This document shows positions 47,985-57,458 of a DNA stretch of 64,000 nucleotides, piece by piece (position 1 is the stretch's first letter; every line of letters starts with the position of its first letter). Below the pieces are notes generated by a model. That model was given only the letters and a program-made list of their open reading frames with translations. It was not told the DNA's origin and ran no database searches. The translations under genes and the position numbers were made by a program. The DNA is from Neopestalotiopsis rosae (taxonomy: Eukaryota; Ascomycota; Sordariomycetes; Amphisphaeriales; Sporocadaceae), in the NCBI GenBank assembly GCA_023078685.1, contig JALGAS010000011.1, forward strand, positions 62,001-126,000, given 5' to 3'.

Positions 47985-48551
47985 TATAACAACAGTCACG
48001 CAGACAAGACTATTGCGCCAATAATCCAAAAGACCAGCAGTATCGGCGTCCGCCGATACGCCTGCGTATCCCATTATATACGCCACGGCACGCGCACACG
48101 CCCGCAGTCGTTATAATTATCCCCCTCTCCACGGAGGCTCGTCCTCGAGACTTAAGGGTTTCGCTAGCTACTCGTTAGCACGTCGGCTGCGGTATTACGC
48201 CCGGCTCGTTAGGCATAATTGCAAGAGTACGCATACTTAATATAGTGGTCTAGCCCCTAGGATACTCGTAGCGTTCACTTTCGCTAAAGCAGCGCCTTAT
48301 AAGCCCGTACGAAAACGCTTATACCCGATACCAGCACGGTATCGTCGCTTATTCCCCGACCACACGGGGAATCGAACGTAAATCCTTTTGCGTTAGTAGA
48401 CCAGTGGACGCCGATACTATTATAACAACAGTTACGCAGACAAGACTATTGCGCTAATAATTTAAAAAACCAGCAGTATCGGCGTCCGCCGATACGCCTG
48501 CGTATCCCACTATATACGCCACGGCACGCGCACACGCCCGCAGTCGTTATA
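47985..48551 (-). mobile_element. 567-bp TRIM-like non-autonomous LTR element nested in the Copia RT domain
   Basis: Two 131-bp direct repeats (47985-48115 and 48421-48551) with TATAAC...GTTATA ends enclose 305 bp without coding capacity. A TCGAT duplication flanks it, and it interrupts the Copia reverse transcriptase between its ...KQFD and ...NGFK relics. Each repeat contains a perfect 9-bp hairpin (GTATCGGCG-TC-CGCCGATAC). On the minus strand next to the repeat there is a tRNA-like pair of boxes: GTTCGATTCC at 48377-48368 equals the RNA polymerase III B box, with an A-box-like TGGTCTACTAACG upstream at about 48404-48392. It could be a TRIM that carries a tRNA-like piece, or a tRNA-derived element flanked by repeats. 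Orientation is chosen from the boxes and is uncertain. Confidence 0.82.
48368..48404 (-). other. tRNA-like A-box and B-box pair inside the mini-element
   Basis: The minus-strand B box GTTCGATTCC (48377-48368) matches the Pol III consensus, and TGGTCTACTAACG about 15-20 nt upstream resembles an A box. The folded cloverleaf is not convincing: the T-stem does not pair well. Confidence 0.4.
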
Positions 48552-48800
48552 TCGATATAATAATAGCGTTCCTTAACGCTCAGCGAAATCCAAATAACCC
48601 GATCACTTACGAACTCCCTAACGGCTTTAAATAGCCTAAAAAATGCGTAAAATTACTTCGGGCACTATATAAGTTAAAAGATTCACCGCTATTATAATAT
48701 AATAATTTTTCGAATATTTTAAAACGATTAAAGCTCTAATAATCACCAAAAAAAACCGTGCCTTTTTTTAAACGATTAGCGCATAATTTTCCTTATTTTT

Positions 48801-48812
48801 TATATAAACGAT
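48801..48812 (+). other. Relic of the reverse-transcriptase YVDD active site
   Basis: TATATAAACGAT followed by TTCCTAATATTTTAT reads Y-I-N-D-F-L-I-F-Y; two G-to-A changes would turn YVDD into YIND. This identifies the reading frame of the Copia pol. Confidence 0.75.
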
Positions 48813-49270
48813 TTCCTAATATTTTATTATAAAATATATATTACGGATGCGAACCGGGTAATCGATAAAATCTTAATAACCTACGAAATAAAGCGGTAAA
48901 AAAATATAAAATAATTCTTAAGGATTAAAATAATTAGGGATAAACCGAATAAAACGATTACTTTATCCCATAAATCTTATATTAAAAAAATCGCTAAAAA
49001 ATTTAGCGTAGCTAACTTTTTATAAATTCCGGCTACCTTATTAACTTTTAGCGAATTTAAAAAATATACTAAAATTGCTTTAAAACGTAATATAAAGCTA
49101 TTTTAAAAACTCGTGGGATTACTACTTTACGCGTTAATAATATTACGGGTAAATATTATATATTTATTTTTATTACTCTCCCATTTCCTAACGAATCCAT
49201 CCTTTAAATATATTTTAAAAGCGCGTAAAGCGATTAAATACCTCTTTTTATAGCGCTTTTTAAGGGTTAT

Positions 49271-49742
49271 TATTGCACGGATGTTATACAGCATCGGATA
49301 GTGCATAAAATTAGCATTATAACGATATATAAATCGTTATAATAGCTATAAAGGCTGTAAAGATATCGGTTATTAACGATATCTTTAACGTTCGGTAAAG
49401 CCCCACTAAATGGTGGCCATTGCGGTGGCAACACTATAGGGTAGCCCCACCCAAATACCTTCTATAGTATTCTACTACTTTCCTTGATTATAAATTAACC
49501 GTATTATTAATTAATTTGATTATAAATCAATTTAATTAATAATATATTCCAGAATGTTTTTATTAGTTGGTTTTATAGGTATAAAAGGGAGTTATTCTAC
49601 CTGTAATTAGTTTACTTTCTTTCTGTCCTTAAGCTTCAATAAAACCACGTTTTTCAGCTTATACCAGACGATTCTACGAATCCTATAATTGAACGCTTCC
49701 CTGTGCCTAAGGTATATAATTACCCAATCAGACCTTAGAACA
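49271..49742 (+). mobile_element. Solo LTR B of the second Copia-like family, nested
   Basis: 472 bp, starting T(A)TTGCACGG and ending AGAACA, flanked by GTTAT at 49266-49270 and 49743-49747. It is the same sequence as LTR A in opposite orientation, with roughly twenty mostly transition differences. It lies in the RNase H region of the outer element. Confidence 0.92.
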
Positions 49743-50259
49743 GTTATTTATAACGGAAAAATTATAAAAACGAACGTTTTATAAATCGCTTTAAATACTT
49801 TATTTACCGATAACCGGGAAATTAAAAAATTATCCTAAAATAGCATAATTATACTATTCGGGAAATTTATTTATTAAAAAGCGAACCGCTAAAATACCGT
49901 AATAACCTTTATAATAAAAGCTAAAATAATCGCATTCGATTATATTATAAAAAAAACTATAACTCTTTAACGCTTATTTAAAAATATCGATTTAGCGTTA
50001 AGCGTACCGTAAAAAATCTATTATAATAATAAGTAAACGATTAGGCTAATCACAGCCGAAAACGCAAAAATTACCACTCGCCTACGCCATATAAATATAA
50101 AAAATATATAGCTGCGCCAAAAATAGCGTATAAATACCTTTATAATAAAATATTTACCCACTAACGAAATGCCTGCGGATAACCTCACAAAAAACCTAAT
50201 AAAAGGGCAATTCGAGCATTTTAAAGCACTTCTAAATCTTTAAAATACTCGCTTACCAC

Positions 50260-51619
50260 ACCTTTTATAAATCGACGATTACTAAATTATAATTTTAAAA
50301 CGCGCAAATAGGTTTTATAATAATATTAAATCAAAAAAAAAACAAAAACTACTAATAATAAAAATAACCGCAAAAAAACAACCGCAAAAATAACAGCTAA
50401 AATAAAACTATAAGCCCGCGCAGCGCAAACACATAAAATAAGCGCTTAAACGCTCTCTTTAGCTGCAACTAATATATCCACGATCTAACCAAACAAACCC
50501 TCGAATTACTCGCGCAACGAAGCGGCGGCACCGGGGGCGGAAGCCTCTTCTTCCTCCTCCTCCACCTCCTCCCGAAAAAACTCACGAACGTGCGCACGCA
50601 GGTTCTTCAGCTTTTATTTAATATTAATAATATATAACGAGCGCGCGCGCGCGGGCGCGCAAAAAAAAGGACGATAACTTATACTTTTTTTTATATTAGC
50701 CTAATAAGCAGCCAAAAATCTAGCGGCGGCGTTTTAAGCGCGGGCAGGGCTATATATAATCGATTATATTAATAATTATTTATAAGCTATTAACGCTTAA
50801 TAAATTATATTAACACTAAATCGCAATAATGCCCCGAAAAGCACAACCAACAGCGGTCACCACGGCCCGTAATATCGTAATAACGACCCTTAGGACCACG
50901 GCCTTTACGAACAGCGGAAGCGGCGCAAATAAAAGCCAAAAAAGCAGGATTAGCTAGGGCCGGAAAAGCACCACTACCGCCAGCACCAATACCACCAGCC
51001 TCACCACCACCAGCAACAATACCAACAGCGGCAAAAGCAATAATAACCGGGATAGCGCCAGCGCTTATAATAACGGGAGTAAGGGTGCTTGCGCGCTAAG
51101 CAGCGCGGCGGGCGGCGCGGCTAGCGCGGGCATTAAAAGGGTTATTTAAAAGCATCGTCGTCGGTTTAATAATTAATATTATTTATATATATTAAAATTA
51201 TAAAATTAATATTTTCTACCACTAAAACTATATATAAATTAATATAGGACCTTAAATTAAATAGCATACCGATATTACGGCCATTAAACTAGCGATACTT
51301 ACGAAAATCTAATAATAAAATATAAAGGAAAAAAAAAACCGAATCTACCAATTAAAAAAATATCACTTTTATCCAAATTCGAACAATCGACCTTAAAACG
51401 GCGTTTCAAATCAAAAAAATCGTCAAATCAAAAATCGTAAAAGCTAATAATCGTCGTTTGGGCGGTTCGTTTTAAATCGTTTTCAAAACGACCAACGCTT
51501 ACAGCAGGCTATAACGCCAAAAATAATCACTATAATTATTAAAAATAGGAATTTTCAGGCTTTATTTAGGGCTATATTAAATCGACGAGCAGCCCTACCG
51601 GACTACCCGTCGGGGGGTA
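50260..51619. other. Non-coding 3' part of the Copia element with simple repeats and an antisense open-frame relic
   Basis: 1.35 kb follow the pol relic before the 3' LTR, longer than usual for Copia. They hold a CTC/CTT-rich stretch (about 50540-50580), a GC-alternating run (about 50640-50665) and a CCA/AGC-rich stretch (50960-51070). On the minus strand, 51155 to 50805 reads 117 codons with only one internal TAG; see findings. I do not recognise that protein. Confidence 0.45.
51611..51619 (+). other. Polypurine tract before the 3' LTR
   Basis: CGGGGGGTA directly precedes the 3' LTR, the standard site for plus-strand priming. Confidence 0.7.
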
Positions 51620-51775
51620 TATTATATAACGTAATATAACCCACCGCAAATCACCTGCTTAAGTATATTAAATAGCTCTTCAGCGCTTCTCTTTTATAGC
51701 TCTACAAAATCAACTCAATCTACTTTCGTTGCGTTTACGATCACTTATTCCCCTTCGTTATCGGCTCAGGTGAGA
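51620..51775 (+). repeat. 3' LTR of the outer Copia element
   Basis: 156 bp, TATTATATAACG to GGTGAGA, followed by the GAAAT duplication at 51776-51780. Confidence 0.92.
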
Positions 51776-52232
51776 GAAATGTGTGGGGTCTAGACGACAA
51801 GGAGCCTTTGATCAGTAAGTACCAGCATATCAAGCCGCTCGTTGCGCTGTTGCTAACACAAGTTCCAGTTTGGCAAACGTCTACTGGATGGGATGATGCG
51901 GCCAGTGACTTGCGGGTCACAAATTTTGCCCGCGGAGTGCTGGACGAGCTTCATGCGGAGAACCAGGCCAAAGGTCTTGCATCGGAGTTTCTTTACATGG
52001 GGGACGCGGCGGAGTTCCAAGATCCTTTCCTTAGGTTTCCAGCAGAAAACGTCCAGAAGATGAAGGACGTGAGAAATGCGTACGATCCTCTGGACGTGTT
52101 CACGAGACAGAACTGGGGCGGGTTCAAGCTCCCTCGGGCATGAGTAGTTGCGTCACGTTCCATGTAGAGGTTCAGAAGCTGAGGCATCAAAACGTTTGCT
52201 CATTTCTTTGTGTCTTTGGTGATGTATTTACA

Positions 52233-54216
52233 CTAGAATATAATCAGTTCTTGGCCAAGGCTTAACATGGCTGATGTCCAGTCCGGATCATCAACTTCTC
52301 CGGCGTCTGCCAATCTCCAGCACTCCTTCAAAACACCTATTACCCGAGCAAGAGAGCCGGTGTGTTTCTCGTGAGTACCGCTGCGATCTAATAGAGATAA
52401 GATAAAGCCACGATCTGTGCCCTCGGCCAGACAACCTGCTAGGTAGAGCGGCCACGTAAATGCCTCAAGATCCATTTTCGACAATGAACTATCTGTTTCA
52501 CACCGGTCGCGCAAGAGCTTAATGGTGGTATGAACGTGATTATACAAGTCAGGTACACGTGGGTTTGCGCCTGACACAACGACATGCAGATATACCAGCG
52601 CTGCACTCACGTGAGTGTCGGCCTGGTGGCCGAATCTGCCAGATACCTGACCTAGCTTTGCTTCAATCGCGGTGGCCCGTTTAACGAGCTCCACAGGCCC
52701 CAGGGTTCCCTGATCAGCCGCTTGTTGCTTCCAGGCATCCAGACTGGCGATGTGCGCGATGCTCGATGCGAGGCTGTCCTGCCACGTCGTGTCATTGTCA
52801 GGCATCTCAGAGCTGTGTAGTGATAGACAAGGCGCGATTCGTAGCGAGCAACTGATCATTGCGTCGCACCAGCGCAAAGACGAAGACATGAATCTTAGTG
52901 CTGCTATATCAGCTGCATTGACCTCATTCGTGGTCATTGTATGATCACCAGATAGATTTGCGATCAAGGAAATAGCTGTAGTCATGTGCGCTCTGCAGGC
53001 CGTCACTTCGCCTCGAAGCATCTGGGCCGCGGTAAGACGTTACTTTCTGGACAATCGGTTGGCAAGGGTTTTACTCACCTCAAAAAAGACGAGTTGCATG
53101 GTGGCAAAGCAACAGTCAAGCATATTGGCATGCGAGCGGTTGCAATTTGACGCGGAACCCGGAAGACTTGTCTGTAACTCAAGGAGCGCTAAATTATGGC
53201 AGTCTGACCAATCTGTCTGCTAAAGGTCAGCATTGAACATCACGGTCTCAGACATGCACCCTGCAGACACTTCTTGTACCTACATTGTCTGCCATTGCAT
53301 ATAAGCTGAGGCTCAGCGTCGCCCAGTACGAAGCTCGGGTCCGTGTTACAAATACAAATTGCCACGCGCGATGATCTGCCGTGACGCCTTGCTCATGCCC
53401 TTGGCCCCAGGAGAATGGCGGTTGCAATCGGGCCATGTTGTCCAGGTAATGTATCAGAAGACGGGCCTCCTCCAGAGTTGGCTGGACTAATGAATTGCTT
53501 GAGACTGAGCTTCGACCCCTGGTTGAGTTTGTACAAGATGTGTGAGACGAGGAGTCCGTCCCTGGGGCACTGAGAGGCAATGGTAGAAATGAATATATGT
53601 CCAAGTCCTCGGACGATAGTTGCCCAATTGAGCCAGGCAGCGACCAGCGGAAATCCAAGATATCTTGTTCGGATGCAGGTGTAAAATCCTCGCTGAACCC
53701 AGCATCCAAGGATCCATCACAGTCGAGAGCGTGGTCGACGGCATTGGCCAGTATAGAATGGTCCTCAGCTTGCCAAGACTCAATGGCCTGAGCTGTATCA
53801 GAGAACCCTAGTTTCTCTGGTGATGCATCCAAAAGGCTTTGGTACTGAGTACCACCGGGAATCAATCCAAAGTTCTGGGACTCTGTTGGCTGTATCACTG
53901 CTTCGGCGCTCCGTTTTGAACTGGTAGATCCAGACTTGACATTGGGCAAGCCCTTATTCTCCCGGATTTCGCGTTTCGTCTCCTCTGCCCGTAGCTTCTC
54001 TCGAAACCCGCCATCCATCCAAAAAGGTCGCTCGGTATATCCATCGCACTCCAGGCCCAGCTTGACGCATCTTATAATACCAGCATTAGCATGCAATTGA
54101 ACAAATGAGAGTCTGAGGCACACCAACCTATTGCATACGGGTTTGGCCTCATCGCACTTCTTACGCCGGAGTCTACACGTCCAACATCCCGTGGAGCTGC
54201 GAAGCTTAGTTGCCAT
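52233..54216 (-). CDS. Zn2Cys6 transcription factor with Fungal_trans_2-like domain
   Basis: Exons 54216-54128, 54070-53284, 53219-53079 and 53021-52233 (introns 57, 64 and 57 nt) give 1806 nt (601 aa) in phase. The zinc cluster is CWTC-x6-C-x6-CNRC-x6-C, but only after removing the first intron, which is 57 nt and has no stop, so a gene finder could miss it and break the cluster. The start at 54216 (MATKLRSSTGCWTCRLRRKKC) lies at the usual distance from the cluster; an in-frame ATG at 54282 is less likely. The C-terminal half is helical with LLIHYLDNMARLQPPF and a final PLYLAGCLAEG-type block typical of the ARCA/UPC2-like group. It lies next to the split oxidoreductase and 1.6 kb from the UstYa-related gene; it could regulate either, but this is inference. 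Confidence 0.87.
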
Positions 54217-55835
54217 TGCCAAGACAAGATGCGGAAAGCAAAATGATGGGGCTCCATAGTACGTGGTGTATAATCGTGCCAAGAGCTGATCTAGATAAAT
54301 ACCAAAAGCTTAGGCCCGCCACAATGCCGACTGGTACCTTGGGACGCCGTGTTCTCGTTCCTAATTATGCAGAGGTAATCCTAGTGAGACCCTGAGTCTG
54401 CCACGGGTCAACGATAATGCACTTACCTTGGTAATCTGCAGTAAGCGACATGCAGACCCCAGGCTTGCAGAATCCTTCTGCCATCAACCTGCTGCTAATT
54501 GATTGGCAGCGGGGCACTAAGGATTTGGACGGCCAGGCTTGGATTCCGATAGGGCAATCACTAAGATCCCCTTCTACGGCACCGAGGGACAACACGACAA
54601 TTCGAAAACACTCGTGCGCTCAGATTACTAGAACAAACATATGTAGACTATCCTATGCATCCGGTGAGACGATATGATCGGCGGCTCGGGTAGTCCTATA
54701 ATCCGACAGCGAGGTCAGCACCGGCAGTGAAGAGCTAAAGCCTATACCCCATTTCAGGCATGGTTGCCCCTGTAGTCCAAAGGTCCCCGGTTTCCCCAGG
54801 GCACGAGACCGCGAGCCATTTGGGCTAAAAAGGAGTGATGAGAAAGCTTATTCAGAGGTAAATGGCATCTTCGAAGATTTTTACGAATTCAGGATGCTAA
54901 TCACTGGGAACGTTGATTTGATCAGCAATGTATCAAAGTACGCCGTCACTCAGGTCTCGAATTGGTTCATTATCAGTTTCCTGCGGCTTATGCACAGGCC
55001 ATTCGCAGCGAGGCAGCTGCGTTCAAACCTGCGTCGCCCACATGCAGTTTGTGTGTGTGATGTGGAAGTAAAAGGGAAAGGATCCATATGAATTTTATCA
55101 TTGTTGGGTGCCTGGTAAATGATTGACACTTGATTTGCGAGAATTGACTATGTACCTACATGGCGAAAATCAGTTTCGCATAAGGGTTTCGCATGAGGGT
55201 TCAACTCGGTACTCTGGCTCGTCACCCTGTGCGACTGAGTTGATGCACAGAGTTCCATCTTTTACCTCTTCCCTGTCTGCCCCTACACAACTCCTCATTA
55301 CTCATCCCAATACATTGATAGGCGCGATTAAAATCGTCTGCGAGCCGCGGTGTACTAGGCTGTTTGCATGATAAGCACTGCTGTTCTTGCATACATACCT
55401 GAGATGCGACCCTGCCTGTATTTGAAGGCGCAGGACCCTGCAGCGAACGAAAGGACCCTGCTAGCGCGCATCTATACGCTACCTTATCGATTGAATGCCT
55501 ATATAACTGGTGACCTGTCCGGCTTTGGCGGCGCCGCGCAGAAGACTAGAGCTTACCTACTAGGGGAGGTGCGGATTTTACCTGTTGGCGGGCGTTACGC
55601 GGCGTTAACATTTGTATGTACCCGGGCGTGTCGCGCTGTAAGCTGGTGTCGCTCCGCCACAGCATCATTCGTGATGCTCATCATGAATTATGTCCCAATG
55701 CATCATAGGTCCTTATAGCAGGCAAGACCAAGTAAGATCTTGGATGCTTCGCCCATTTTGTCGACTCTGATCGACAATCAGTAGCATTCCAAATCACATC
55801 AACAAATTGCTTCGATTCACTATCTCCCTATCATC
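54217..55835. other. Intergenic region between regulator and UstYa-related gene
   Basis: About 1.6 kb with no recognisable gene. A 116-codon frame at 55368-55718 lacks any family resemblance and is not called. Confidence 0.4.
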
Positions 55836-56747
55836 ATGACTTTGCCCAAGGAAGAATACTTTGCGGACGACCAATCAACGGACACGCTGCTGTTCGATGA
55901 AACAGATCCAAAAGCAAGATGGTCCTTTGGTCATGGTGAAAAGAATTGGAGATTCTGGGATTGGAAGACCAAGAGCCGAAAGTATGAAGGTCTCGCCGCG
56001 CCCTCTTCCAATGCCACCGGCAGCACAATGGGAATCTCTCGGTCTAGGAAATCATTCATTCTGTCAGTTGTAGCCATTATTCTCCTGGTAGGCTATGTGC
56101 TTGCCACTGCTCCGCTGGCCATTCAGACACTGCTCGCACAGCGCAGGTACACCTGCGGAAACAGTCTCGAGGAGGCCAAAGCTCGCGGTTGTACTTTTGA
56201 TCCCATGACGTAGGTTTTTTCCCAAAATAACCAGAATCTGAAACTTGTGCTTACTCTATTTCATGTCCATAGTGTCCAGTGGCTTCCAAAGCAGTGCTCT
56301 CGCGCCGGCGTAGATGAATTCCTTAGCGCACATGGCACGCACACGGATTTCAGCACTAGGCCCGCCGGAGCCGCGGCGGCGGCGGTGATGAAAAGCAGAC
56401 GTGGTGAGCCCGATGGATCAACGCCATATCCGGATCAGAATGCCACGGAGCGAGTCTGGCGCTACTACCGCGACGAGGCGCAGACGCAAGAGTACGTCAA
56501 CGGCCTGATCGACGCGCCGATCGGGCACTACCAATACTACACCACCCGCGGCGAGCACCTGGCCCACTGCGCCTACATCTTGGTGCGCGGAGCCGAGGCG
56601 CGCGCAGCCGGACATCGGCTGGACAAGCTCAGCTCCGAGCTAGAGCATACAAGGCACTGCGCATTGTTTCTCTTTGAGTATGCGAGGCACGCGCCGCATT
56701 TCGAAACTGTCAACACGCCCGGAGATGTGATGCTAGGAGAGTGTTAG
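55836..56747 (+). CDS. UstYa-related membrane protein (divergent DUF3328-like)
   Basis: Exons 55836-56209 and 56273-56747 (63-nt intron) give 849 nt (282 aa). A cytosolic N-terminus with a WRFWDWKTKSRKYEG segment is followed by one membrane helix at about residues 72-95 (FILSVVAIILLVGYVLATAPL). Outside lies CGNSLEEAKARGCTFDPMT then WLPKQCS, the signature of a fungal family related to UstYa. Two His-Cys motifs are seen: EHLAHC (HLAHC) and HTRHC, arranged like the paired HxxHC of DUF3328 proteins but closer together. UstYa-type proteins catalyse oxidative macrocyclisation in fungal RiPP pathways; whether this divergent group does so is unproven. It is 3.7 kb from the repeat precursor, with a glycosidase between them. 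Confidence 0.75.
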
Positions 56748-57458
56748 ATTGAAAGCAGAGATGATTTTCTTACATATGCAAATGAAATCCCGGCCTGGAT
56801 GATTTGTTCATAATTCGCTTTGCTCTAATTTATATACAAAATCAACATGGTCAACCTTGTAATTCTCACAATATTCTCTGTGATTTCTGTGGTACGAGGC
56901 AAACTTACGGTGTAAGACCATGTTCCAAAAAAAAAAAAACCCCCCAAGAACCGAAGAATGATGGCATTATTCATTTTCACTTAATTTAGTTGAAGAATAC
57001 TTGCCGAAGTCAAGGAGGCTTCCATCTGGACCGTGACAAACCGTCCATATTTCCCAAGTACAAACACCCCCATACAGTGGTATAGTTATCAAAAACAGTC
57101 AGTGCAACCATAATGGTGCATCAATGCTCTAATATCTCGCATCAAGTCACGCGTATTTTAGCATCGGATCAGCTCATATTTCATTCAAACGTAAGGCAGA
57201 TTGCTTGTTGACGACGAAAAAGTTACACAAGTATGAGAAAAAGACAATGTGAGTCTCGTGCTGGCTGACCTAAGTAATTCCCCGGTCAAGTCTCAAATAT
57301 CAGCGTAGTTGAGCTATATGCCTATCTACTGAGATAGTCTCCTGGAAGTAGCATAGATAAGGAAAGTTCGGCGCAGAGACGAAGAACGAAGGAAGAGTTA
57401 GGCGGACAGTATATAATTTGTTGCCGAGGTACTCTACACTGGCCTAACAAAATATTAT
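56748..57458. other. Intergenic region between convergent genes
   Basis: 3' flanks of the UstYa-related and alpha-galactosidase genes. A short A-run/C-run (56927-56946) is the only notable motif. Confidence 0.4.

Larger units (their letters stand above)
43260..51775 (+). mobile_element. Degenerate Ty1/Copia LTR retrotransposon (8516 bp), RIP-like mutated
   Basis: The element is bounded by 156-bp direct repeats and a 5-bp duplication. Next to the 5' LTR is a primer-binding-site-like sequence, and before the 3' LTR a G-run polypurine tract. Plus-strand relics appear in Copia order: gag-like reading, a GAG-pre-integrase relic with RLRHLNSKALKYL (about 45815-45855), a zinc-knuckle-type integrase N-part, Copia-type RT starting near 47700 with PLPLK-x-VFAYKF and KARIYMRSDLQ, the YVDD site as Y-I-N-D-D-like codons at 48801-48812, and an RNase H end with NACG/EMPAD-type reading at about 50165-50190. 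Every frame is full of stops, so it is dead. Remaining G on the plus strand is almost confined to CG and GC contexts while CA dinucleotides survive, meaning G-to-A changes dominate. It is inserted in sense orientation to the host gene. Confidence 0.93.
41901..52143 (+). pseudogene. Berberine-bridge-type FAD-linked oxidoreductase, split by a retrotransposon
   Basis: Coding parts are 41901-42242, 42299-42996, 43082-43259 and, after 8.5 kb of transposon, 51781-52143. Leaving out the insertion and one copy of its GAAAT duplication, the parts add up to 1581 nt (527 codons) in phase, which proves the two halves were one gene. A signal peptide starts the protein (MLIKPFLSLGLGIAAAANC). The FAD-binding PCMH domain has FAIRGGGHMNFPGANDIDGG, where the His is the usual covalent flavin attachment site, then GPGNQWVDVYAAL, LIGGFHYLTNKYG and GGANNFGVV. 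The downstream part holds the BBE domain with YDPLDVFTRQNWGGFKL. Such secreted or vesicular enzymes oxidise carbohydrates, alkaloids or phenols. The upstream half would still make a protein lacking the C-terminal BBE end; activity is unlikely. Confidence 0.9.

Noticed and set aside
48116..48420. A functional tRNA gene
   Set aside because: The boxes fit, but the acceptor and T stems do not pair and the segment is flanked by LTR-like repeats.
47985..48551. A simple segmental duplication of 131 bp
   Set aside because: The TCGAT duplication outside the pair and the interrupted reverse-transcriptase relic show an inserted element.
44949..49742. A DNA transposon with 472-bp terminal inverted repeats
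   Set aside because: Each repeat has its own 5-bp duplication (ATAAT, GTTAT) and TG..CA-type ends, and Copia pol relics run through both, so they are two solo LTRs.
55368..55718. 116-codon frame upstream of the UstYa-related gene
   Set aside because: No family resemblance, no signal peptide or repeats; probably chance.
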